Positions 20,245 to 28,461 of a stretch of DNA of 64,000 bases are shown piece by piece. A model generated the notes under the pieces. It searched no databases. It saw nothing but the letters and a program-made list of their open reading frames with translations, and had not been told where the DNA came from. Each line of letters starts with the position of its first letter. Position 1 is the first letter of the stretch. Source of the DNA: Fistulifera solaris (lineage: Eukaryota; Bacillariophyta; Bacillariophyceae; Naviculales; Stauroneidaceae); the NCBI GenBank assembly GCA_030295235.1, contig AP026139.1, positions 124,001 through 188,000 on the forward strand, in the 5' to 3' direction. The translations under genes and the position numbers were made by a program.

Positions 20245-21797
20245 CTTTTAGGTTTCTCGTAACATATTTAATTAATTTCATTGTGATTGTTGTATTAGTA
20301 TGGTATTATTGCGCTATTACTCCGTATTGTTAACGCTCCTTCCCGTCTGTTTTTTTGTGGATGTTCAAGTGGACGCAATGAACGAGGAGAGGACGACATA
20401 TCATTCGTGACCGATGAAAGACTTAATCCCGGACCGAGCCCCTAGCATTGGCTCAACGCCCCTAGGTCGCACTGCTCACGACTTCCTTTATAAAAGGTGA
20501 ATCGGACATTAAAAATCACGTAATTCCATTTATTGTATTTTGTATTGCTTGCTTCACATTCTTAGCATCCTTTCTTTGAACCAAGACTGGGTTGCTATGT
20601 TAGCTTTAAGATTATAGAACTTTGTTACCCTAAAGATACATTGAATGCTCCCAAATCTTCGAGCTCCTTAGCAGATGCTGATAGCAACATCACAGCGGAA
20701 CATTCGGAAGTAGAAATGCCCGCTTCGGAATGGGGGTCAAAACGTCGCCGACTCGTGCTGGAACATTGGTCGTCACCGTTAGCAAAAGAAAGATGGATCA
20801 TTATTCACACTGAGTGCAAGATGTAGATCGCTTTGAAGCAAAGCTTGAATCATCATGATTGAAGGAACGCTTTTTTTGCTACGATTGCATTCTTGTCCTA
20901 CGTCCTACATCGAGGTATCAGTCTCTCATGAAAAGTGAATGACGTGGAAATACTCTCAAAAATCTTGCATCTTGCATACTGGTAATGTGTCTTGCTTGTC
21001 AGTCATCCTGTCTTGAGGTCGAATGTCGAATGTCGTCAAGAGTCTGACTCCGCACGAATGGGTGTCGTACTTCCCCACTTCTCCGCAAATTATCTTGGTA
21101 CAAGTAACGACAATTTCCTAGGTACCGGTACCGGTACCAAGTACCAATAACAAAGAAGATTCAGAAGTGGAGTAACGTTCGGACTCAGGACATTAAAGAA
21201 AACAGAAGGGTGTCCCTTGTCCCTTGTCCATTCTTCATTTTTCATCATTTATCATTTACATATCATATATCATGTCATGGCTTCCTCAAGTCTCAAGTCT
21301 CAAGTCTAGTAGCTACAAGTAGATGTCAGTTGAAAGTTGAAAGGGGATGACGGAATAAGGAACTTCGATGACAACGTAGTACAATGTACTTTTTTCTGTC
21401 TATACTCAATAAAAATTGATGGCTGAAATTTGAAACTGACAAAAACTTGGAGCACAATCACAACTCACGCAAAAAGTCTAGGAAGGAGGCTCCTTGCTCT
21501 CTAGTACATCATTGTACAAATCGGTACGGCGCGCCACATAATAGTTGTGACTATGCTCTACTAAAATCTATCAGATTTTGTTTTTTCACGATCAAACCCA
21601 CACCACCGAAAGCAACATAGGCCCTCTCGCCCGATGTTGCGTTTTTGTTCTTGTGTGATTATGGTGTGACTCCACGCATTAAATAATGATGAAAGACAAA
21701 ATGGCAATCAACAACAATATCATCAACAACAAGCAAGCAAGCAAGCAAGCAACAACTCACAATACCATTAGAAAACTAGAACTCATAAAATGCAATC
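20245..21797. other. Intergenic region with simple repeats
   Basis: About 1.55 kb without a supportable gene. A 61-codon frame at 20641-20826 beginning with TTG has protein-like composition but no start or family. Simple repeats include three GGTACC units (21121-21138), a CTCAAGT heptamer repeat (about 21285-21309) and an AAGC microsatellite (21731-21752) just upstream of the kinase. Confidence 0.5.
21731..21752 (+). repeat. AAGC tetranucleotide microsatellite
   Basis: Five or more uninterrupted AAGC units about 45 bp upstream of the kinase start codon, in its probable 5' untranslated region. Confidence 0.8.
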
Positions 21798-23033
21798 ATG
21801 GGTTTCGTAGCAGTTAAACAAGCTCCTGACCCGAGTCAATTCGAGAAGCATGAACCGACGTCGAACTCGCAAACGTCCATGAGCGCCACCCTCGAGCTCA
21901 GCAAATTGGACTATCGACTCGATGGAAAGACCGCTAAACAATTGGTACGCCACATGGAAAAGACATTGGGAGTCAGTCGTAATAGCCAAGATCCTTCGGT
22001 AGCATCTTCGTCTCGAACGCTCAAACGGCCCAGTCGCACGCTTTTCTTGACGCGCCAAGAACTCAAAGTTGGAAAGCCCATTGCGCGGGGAGGCTTTGGT
22101 GTGGTCCATCATGTGGAGTCTTCCAAACTTCATCCGGCTCAACAATATGTCGTCAAGACAGTCTATCCTTGCAAATCGTCACGCAACGTTCTACAAGCCA
22201 TCTCGCAATTGTACAAGGAAGAACATTTTCTGTCCCAACTCAAACACAAACACATCATCCGTTTGGAAGGTTGTTCGCACGATGGCTTTCACAGTATCTA
22301 TCACGAAAAACAAATGGATGCCTTCTTTCTGGTGTTACCCTATCTGCCGGAAACACTGACGCAGCGTATTGCCAAGTGGAAGAAACAAAAACAAGATTCA
22401 TCGAAGCGAAGTCCTCTCCGTTTGACGTTAAAACGAAAAAGTGAGTTCGAACTTTACAGAGAAATGTATGCGGAGCGTTTGCAAGTGGCTATTGACATTG
22501 CTTCGGCTATGGAGTATTTGCACGAGAATCGAATCGTCTTTCGTGACCTAAAACGTAAGTTCCTTTGTCTGCGTCTCTTTCTCGTTCTTGTCTTGTCATC
22601 AATCTTATTTCTGTTGGTCGCAGCGGACAACATTGGTTTCGACCAAACGGGATGTATCAAACTCTACGACTTTGGATTGGCGGTGCAGTTGGCACCCGAC
22701 AGTGATTTGGACGACATGTGTGATCATTTGGTCGGCCGGGCCGGGACGCACCGCTACATGGCGGCTGAAGTCTGGTGTGGACAGCGATACAATGTCAAGG
22801 CCGATGTGTTTTCGTTTACGTTGTTGTTGTGGCAAATTTTGACATTGGAGAAACCCTTTGGTACCCTGTGCGAAGGTACGGTGTACGGCGATCGACCCAA
22901 AATTCCCAAAGAGTGGCCCACCGATTTGAAGCGTATTATCAAGCGCGGTTGGTCGACGGATTTGTCGGAACGACCCCATATGAAAGAAATGGTGTACGCA
23001 TTGGAGGATGTAAAACGACGAATGAATCTGTGA
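21798..23033 (+). CDS. TKL-like protein kinase with FRD in place of HRD
   Basis: Exons 21798-22554 and 22624-23033 (388 residues). The intron 22555-22623 (GTAAGT...CAG) is 69 nt and stop-free. Removing it rebuilds DLKPDNIGF. After a Ser-rich N-terminal region of about 90 residues the kinase domain shows the glycine loop ARGGFGVVHH, a VVK lysine, the catalytic loop IVFRDLKPDN with Phe where most kinases have His, the DFG motif in LYDFGLA, and an activation segment AGTHRYMAAEV. The C-lobe (DVFSFTLLLWQI, then RGWSTDLSERPHM) is of tyrosine-kinase-like type, which in algae are normally Ser/Thr kinases. Gly2 (MGFVAV) might be myristoylated. The HRD change is tolerated in some active kinases, so activity is likely but not certain. 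Confidence 0.88.
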   Translation: MGFVAVKQAPDPSQFEKHEPTSNSQTSMSATLELSKLDYRLDGKTAKQLVRHMEKTLGVSRNSQDPSVASSSRTLKRPSRTLFLTRQELKVGKPIARGGFGVVHHVESSKLHPAQQYVVKTVYPCKSSRNVLQAISQLYKEEHFLSQLKHKHIIRLEGCSHDGFHSIYHEKQMDAFFLVLPYLPETLTQRIAKWKKQKQDSSKRSPLRLTLKRKSEFELYREMYAERLQVAIDIASAMEYLHENRIVFRDLKRKFLCLRLFLVLVLSSILFLLVAADNIGFDQTGCIKLYDFGLAVQLAPDSDLDDMCDHLVGRAGTHRYMAAEVWCGQRYNVKADVFSFTLLLWQILTLEKPFGTLCEGTVYGDRPKIPKEWPTDLKRIIKRGWSTDLSERPHMKEMVYALEDVKRRMNL

Positions 23034-23139
23034 GTAAAATTGAATGTGGAATCACAAGAAACCAATGTATAGTCTATGCCGTTGTAAAAAAATGCACATT
23101 TGGGATCTGTTTTATGATCGGTGGTTACCTTAAATTGTG

Positions 23140-24094
23140 TTATTTTCGATTGCGACGATAGGGCAGTTCCACTTTGTACATTTCGGGCCACCATTTCCCG
23201 GTAACCCAATATTGATCTTCGGTGCCCGGAACGAGCGCAATGCCGTTCAAGGCCCCCACATTGGAATATTGTTCCGTTAATTTCGTATAAAGGGGACGAA
23301 GATTGTATTGTGCCAATACACGTCCCGTCTCGGGATCGATACGCACAATCCGTTTCGTCCCCAACACATTTGCCAGCAACGTGTCGGAGTTGGGATCGTA
23401 TTCCAATTCGTTCAACAGAGGGACCGCTTGGGGGAACGGAAAAAACTGTCCAACGCGGACGCGTTTGATTTCTCGCAAGGTGGACTTGTCCCATATGTGC
23501 AAGACTCGAGAACCATCACTGACAATGAACGTGATTCTTTCGTACCGTGATTCCCCATCCTTGATTCCTCTTGGTGGAAAAGGAAAACGTCGACACTTGT
23601 GTCAAGGTATCCCGATCATAGATAAATCCCGTTTTTTCTTTCCACGTCAATTGAATGATGCGTGAATTGTTGTTATCATCCGTATAGAATGCAATCCCTT
23701 CTCCGAAGTATTGTTCTGGCAATGTCGCCGATTGTTGTACAATTTGCCCCGTCGTGACATTGATTTTTCGAAGATTGGATTCCCCGTACAAGCCGGTGCC
23801 TTCGTACAAGGTCGTCAAACCATCGGCTGCTGTGACCAAGCCTTGCGTCCAGGCATTTGAATCATGTGGTATTGTTTGTAATACAGTAACCTGATGTCCG
23901 AGGCGTAATAGTAGTGATCGATCTTGTTGCGTTGTTCGAGGAGCCGTCGTCGTCGTTGTGTAATTGGTTGGAACGAAGAATTCGCCGATGATGATGATGT
24001 TGATGATGACGATGTAGAATATCAAGATTACGGCAGTTGTGGCCCTAAAGATGATCTGGGAAATTTTCCGTGGCTGTTGTTCATCTTGTTTCAT
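23140..24094 (-). CDS. Glutaminyl-peptide cyclotransferase (glutamine cyclotransferase type)
   Basis: The protein begins with a short charged segment and one hydrophobic anchor (AVILIFYIVIINIIIIGEFF), then a Thr-rich stalk, suggesting a type II membrane or secreted protein. The remainder matches the beta-propeller glutamine cyclotransferases of plants and bacteria, which convert N-terminal Gln to pyroglutamate: IPHDSNAWTQGLV, YEGTGLYGESNLRKI, GEGIAFYTD, QLTWKEKTGFIYD, then LNELEYDP, GRVLAQYNL and LNGIALVPG. One surplus base near 23545 (CC, between WGIT and FIVSDGS) must be removed to join the two halves. The span is 955 nt, one more than a multiple of three, giving 317 residues when corrected. 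It is convergent with the kinase gene, about 105 bp between stops. Confidence 0.87.
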
Positions 24095-24726
24095 GATGGC
24101 TGGTCCTTCGGACTTAGTTCACTCTTATCATTTAATTTACAAGAGATGAAAGAATGACAATAAACTTCTTCTGCATTCTGCCGAGCCGATGGTTTTTAGG
24201 TTTCGCGGAAAACACGACCGTTTCCATTGTTTGAGCGATCGGACCAGTCATGTCGTTGTGGTACTGGAGGGGCGCGCGCGCTCGCTGTTCATTCCGTCTG
24301 TCCGTCTGCCTGTTTCCGCGTCACAGAGTGATTCACATCCGCCGGCAGTTTCTATGTTCGTGCGACACTCTGAATACCGTTTCGTACATTCTATGGTACA
24401 GTTTCTATTGGATTTCGTTCGGAACTTCCGGAATTTCTAAGGGCCAGCGATGACGTGGCTTGTTATACTACTGCGCGAAGTGGGCTCCTTTTGTACAGTA
24501 TACATCAAAGTAGTGTTTTGTTCGTCCTTCGTGTTTTCCTTCCAAATGCTTCGGCCATCGCGTTTCCCCCTTTTTTTTCATGAAGTGATGCTTTCTCATT
24601 ATGTCTCACAAAAAAACACACACCAGCATCAGGCCACAATTGTTCTAAAAGCGAGACCAGCTTGTTTATATTCTCTCTGTTCTATCTCATCTTTTTATCG
24701 CTTCTACTATCATTTACAAAGATAGA
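24095..24726. other. Intergenic region upstream of nitrite reductase
   Basis: About 630 bp between divergent genes (glutamine cyclotransferase and nitrite reductase), so both promoters are expected here. No gene, RNA or repeat recognised. Confidence 0.5.
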
Positions 24727-26592
24727 ATGATATACCGAAGATTCGCTTTATTATTATTCCCCATGACCGTGACGGCGTTCTCGGCTACCACCACGTTACT
24801 AACGAAAAAACCAACGGGCACGTCGTTTCTGCCGGAAGAGACCATCGATCGCGCCAAGGCCGGCTCTCCCATTGAAAAGATTAAATTAGAAAAAGATGGT
24901 AGTGCGGCATGGGTGGATGTGTATGAATATGCTCGTAAGATACGGGAAGGAGAAATGAGTTGGGAAGAAGTGGAGAAAGCAGATTTGGATACGGTAGGTT
25001 TCTTTCATTCGTCGTCGTCGTCGTCGATGACGACATGTCACATTATCTTGCTGCTTCTCTCGTTCGTTTCGTTTTCTCACTTACACACAATTCTCTTCAA
25101 TACTTTGTACTTACAACAGCGCCTCAAATACGTCGGCATGTTACATCGGAACAAACGAACACCCGGACAATTCATGATGCGTCTCAAGGTACCCAACGGT
25201 ATTGTCAACAGCGATCAAATGCGCTTTTATGCTTCTTGTGTGGAGAAATACGACAATGGTTGTGTTGATATCACTACTCGTCAAAACATTCAATTACGGG
25301 GCGTCCGACTCGAACATGCCGATGTCATTATTGAAGGACTACACGCCCGGAATCAAACGTCCTTTCAAAGTGCTCTAGACAGTGTCCGCAATGTCGTCGG
25401 CAGTCCCTTGGCGGGCATTGATGACCAGGAAATGGTCGATACTCGCGAATTGTGTAACGCCTTGAATGATTTGATCAGTTTGGATCCAGCGACACAAACA
25501 CGAGGCAACCCCGCGTACGCCAATTTGCCCCGCAAATTCAATATTGCCATTTCGGGGTCACGGGATGATTATGCGCATACACACATTAATGACATTGGGT
25601 TGGTCCCCACGCCACATGCGCAGACGGGAGTCATGGGATTCAATGTTGTGTTGGGTGGCTACATGTCCATTAAACGCGTTGCGGAAAGTGTGGATTCGAA
25701 TATGTGGATTCCGGCAGACCGGAACAGTGTAGTGACACTCTGTGAAGCCATACTTCGTCTCTTTCGGGATGAATCCGATCGGAAAGATCGGCAAAAAGCT
25801 CGTTTGTTGTGGTTGGTCGAAAAGTACGGAGTCGCGGCATTTAAAGAAGCCGTCATCCAAGAAGTCCAAAGCTACCAACGCGGAGTCACCATTGAAGACG
25901 CTCAACCCCTGCCTACAACACCCTTTCAACGTCGTGAATTGTTGGGTGTTCACCCCCAACCACAAGAAGGAAAAATGCGCGTTGGGATCCTTGTCCCAGT
26001 GGGGCGTTTGAGTGCCACCGAATGCCGTCAATTGGCCGATCTCGCCGATCAATATTCGGCGGGTGAAATCCGATTGACCGTGGAACAAAATGTCATTTTG
26101 CCCAACGTCGATGCCACACGAATCGATGCCTTGTTACAAGAACCGGCACTCACTTCAAAGGACTCGCGCTTTCAAGTGAATCCTGGTTTCATTGAAGGCA
26201 ACGTCGTCAGCTGTACCGGTGCGGAATTCTGTGGACTGGCTTTGATTGAAACCAAAGCCAATGCGGCCGCCATGGGTCAAGAACTCGAAAAGTTGGTAAA
26301 AGTGGATCGTCCCATCCGCATTCATTGGACGGGCTGTCCCAATTCGTGTGCTCAAGTCCAAGTCGCCGATATTGGCATCATGGGAGCACCGGCCCGGAAG
26401 GAAATCAATGGTAAGAAAGTGGCCGTACCGGGATGCAAGATTTTTGTCGGTGGACGCATCGGTGAAGATGCCCACTTGGCGATCGATCCGGTGCAAGAGG
26501 CTGTACCGCTGGAAGACTTGATTCCGGAATTGGTGAAAATCTTGAAGAGTGAATTCGGCGCCGTGGATGTTTTAGTAGACAAACAAAATTGA
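24727..26592 (+). CDS. NIR: Ferredoxin-nitrite reductase, plastid-targeted
   Basis: Exons 24727-24993 and 25120-26592 encode 579 residues. It reduces nitrite to ammonium with six electrons from ferredoxin, using siroheme and a 4Fe-4S cluster. The ligands are the family motifs C-x5-C (CTGAEFCGLA, near 26215) and C-x3-C (TGCPNSCAQ, near 26335). Both half-domains are present, the first with FMMRLKVPNGI and TTRQNIQLRG, the second with VGILVPVGRL and LTVEQNVILPNV. The leader RRFALLLFPMTVTA|FSATT is a signal peptide with the Phe junction of diatom plastid proteins. The 126-nt intron 24994-25119 (GTAGGT...CAG) is a multiple of three with no stop, so an unspliced message would stay in frame. Ferredoxin sulfite reductase is related but less similar in the MWIPADRNSVVTLCEA segment. 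Frame intact. Confidence 0.93.
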   Translation: MIYRRFALLLFPMTVTAFSATTTLLTKKPTGTSFLPEETIDRAKAGSPIEKIKLEKDGSAAWVDVYEYARKIREGEMSWEEVEKADLDTVGFFHSSSSSSMTTCHIILLLLSFVSFSHLHTILFNTLYLQQRLKYVGMLHRNKRTPGQFMMRLKVPNGIVNSDQMRFYASCVEKYDNGCVDITTRQNIQLRGVRLEHADVIIEGLHARNQTSFQSALDSVRNVVGSPLAGIDDQEMVDTRELCNALNDLISLDPATQTRGNPAYANLPRKFNIAISGSRDDYAHTHINDIGLVPTPHAQTGVMGFNVVLGGYMSIKRVAESVDSNMWIPADRNSVVTLCEAILRLFRDESDRKDRQKARLLWLVEKYGVAAFKEAVIQEVQSYQRGVTIEDAQPLPTTPFQRRELLGVHPQPQEGKMRVGILVPVGRLSATECRQLADLADQYSAGEIRLTVEQNVILPNVDATRIDALLQEPALTSKDSRFQVNPGFIEGNVVSCTGAEFCGLALIETKANAAAMGQELEKLVKVDRPIRIHWTGCPNSCAQVQVADIGIMGAPARKEINGKKVAVPGCKIFVGGRIGEDAHLAIDPVQEAVPLEDLIPELVKILKSEFGAVDVLVDKQN

Positions 26593-26805
26593 GTGACCAA
26601 ATTGAGTGATAAAATGTATAAGCTATAATGCAAACGATTGGAACGAAATAGGTATTCTCGTTCCATAGATTCGGCACGACCTACGTTTACACATAGCGAT
26701 TGTCTCTCTCATTTTTCCTGAATGAATGAGTCTTACTATAAATACGAAAGAGTCCAAATACTCGTAATACTAGCAGTGCCCCCTACATTCTAGAGTGATC
26801 ATCCC

Positions 26806-27387
26806 TTACGCCGCATACTTTCTCGCTTCTTCTTGAATTCGTCTCTTGTATTTCGCCCGATCCTTGACGTACATGGTATATGCCTCCGATTGTGCCGGAC
26901 TATCGGGATTTGGTTCATCGAGCAAGTCTTGAATCCCCGTCAAAATTTGTCGAATGTTAATGCCCGGACGCCAACCTTCTTCTTCGTTCAGAATCGACAA
27001 ACAAACGGTTCCGGAGGGATACACGTTGGGATGAAAGAGCGGGGTGTAAATTTGCCTATGGAAAAAAGACGCAAAAGAAAAGAAGCACGATGAAACGAAC
27101 GGTGAGTCCAACACACAAAGCGAGTCGCCTCAATCGTGATTGTTTTTTTTTCTGTGTGTCTTACATTTCGGAGGACGCGCCGGATAATCTTCCGGAAATT
27201 CCATAATCACTTTATAGACACCGCCTTCCCAGTCCGTATTTTTCTTCCCCGGAATTCCTGCCGTCCATTTGAACATATTCATCGATCCGTCCGCCAACGT
27301 GTCGGGTTTCGCCCAAAAGCCGACGGGATGATTGCGTCGCCAGTCTTTGCGTTCTTCGCGCAAGCGTCCCATGGCAATGCCTGACAT
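26806..27387 (-). CDS. UBC9: SUMO-conjugating enzyme UBC9
   Basis: Exons 27387-27165 and 27055-26806, 157 residues when corrected; human UBC9 has 158. The match runs end to end: [41 protein letters not shown], then the active-site region [15 protein letters not shown] with its catalytic Cys, [18 protein letters not shown] and [12 protein letters not shown]. The extended MSGIA start and [10 protein letters not shown] distinguish UBC9 from ubiquitin E2s. The intron 27164-27056 (GTAAGA...TAG) enters in phase 1. One base is missing from the G4 run 27041-27044, just inside exon 2, to read KFTPPLFHPN; the CDS length is one short of a multiple of three, as expected. UBC9 takes SUMO from the E1 and transfers it to nuclear targets. 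Confidence 0.92.
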
Positions 27388-27814
27388 GATACTAATAATT
27401 AGTAGTAAAGAGATCACACAAAGAAAGTTGAGAAAGAGAGAGAGAGAGATGAGAGACAGTCTTTCAAGAAGGAATCAAGTAGAAAGGTGAAATAAATGAT
27501 TGTAATAAGCAGCGCAATGCGAGGCTTTTGACGTATTCCGGCTTTCGTTATTTGCCGCGCCTTTTTGGTAGACTGCGCTCCTGAATGATCGTACCGGTAT
27601 CCGAAACTACAGACAACACCTGGAACTGGTTTTCAAGGGAGGTGCGTAGTGCGTGGTGCATAGCGACGTTCAGATGATGAACAGGAAAAAAAATTGAGGA
27701 TGGAAGCGTACATTACTGAATATTTGGTCTCTTGTAAAAAGACAATCATTTGGGCTTAATAAAACTAACTAGAAAACCGAATTGAAGTTACATTGTACAG
27801 TCTGGCTAGGCAAA

Positions 27815-28000
27815 ATCATAATTCATGACTGAAATGCAGTCGTAGGAAAAGGTCGCCTTCACTTTGGGGCTATAGTAATTAGGGAAGACAACGGTCCGCC
27901 AGGCTTTCGAGTACTAGTAAAAATGATCGACGCATGCATAACAGTGTATGTTGACTTTCTTTTGATTGCTGATTTTACATTATAGATCAGCAAACGAGCA
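27815..28000 (+). repeat. Dispersed repeat, tandem copy A
   Basis: Core GACTGAAATGCAGTC at 27827-27841 (arms GACTG/CAGTC), an 18-bp spacer, then a box starting at 27860 (CACTTTGGGGCTATAGT). Further downstream ACGCATGCATAAC and GAGCAGAATTGG are shared with other copies. First of three copies spaced about 180-190 bp. Confidence 0.65.
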
Positions 28001-28185
28001 GAATTGGTTAGGCTGCAGTCTGCCTTGAAACATGTTGACAAAAGACTTTGGGATTATAGTAAGTCGTAAATAGAGGCATGCATTGCAAGCGTTGCTGAAA
28101 CTAAAAGCATCGTGTTCAAGATCAATGGAGCGTACCAGACTTGAAACGCTACCGGAGGTTAGGTAGCAATCATGATTGTCAAATC
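28001..28185 (+). repeat. Dispersed repeat, tandem copy F (degraded core)
   Basis: The core is eroded (only GCAGTC at 28015-28020), but the second box is excellent (GACTTTGGGATTATAGT, 28044-28060), followed by AGGCATGCATTGC as in copies A and B, and TCAATGGAGCG as in copy C. Confidence 0.55.
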
Positions 28186-28350
28186 CCAGTTCGTGTCTGA
28201 AAGGCAGTCGTGGTAATAAATCGAAAACACTCTTGCGGGCTAAGATGCAAGCAACGATTTCTCTTGTCAATGGAGCCCAAGACAATTGCATGGTATATTG
28301 TAGTTGAGGAGGAGTTGGAAAGACCTTGGAGAGGTTAAAAATTATGGAAA
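28186..28350 (+). repeat. Dispersed repeat, tandem copy C
   Basis: Core GTCTGAAAGGCAGTC (28195-28209), exact 18-bp spacer, box from 28228 (CACTCTTGCGGGCTAAGAT), then TCAATGGAGCCC. Read on the minus strand this copy gives KSVFDLLPRLPFRHE, matching ESVSDLLPRLDFSHE of copy E. Confidence 0.6.
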
Positions 28351-28461
28351 GTAACACCTCTCTGTATTGATGCATAGACTGTCTACTACAGTAATTCTTC
28401 GCTCCATAAAAAATACTGTAACAAACCAGGTTTACAATGAAAACTAAAATGCAATCTATGA

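Larger units (their letters stand above)
27388..28461. other. Intergenic region with a degenerate tandem repeat
   Basis: About 1.07 kb upstream of UBC9 and downstream of the HSP78 stop. It contains a GA-rich tract (27430-27455) and three copies of a roughly 185-bp degenerate repeat (27.8-28.35 kb). A 161-codon minus-strand frame (27980-28465) runs through two of the copies, but it overlaps the HSP78 stop and has no family match, so it is not called as a gene. Confidence 0.6.

Noticed and set aside
21121-21752. Short spaced repeats that might suggest a CRISPR-like array
   Set aside because: They are simple microsatellites (GGTACC, CTCAAGT, AAGC) without unique spacers, in a eukaryotic genome.
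22754-23494. A 246-codon minus-strand frame between the kinase and glutamine cyclotransferase
   Set aside because: It is antisense to the kinase C-lobe at one end and out of frame with the cyclotransferase at the other.
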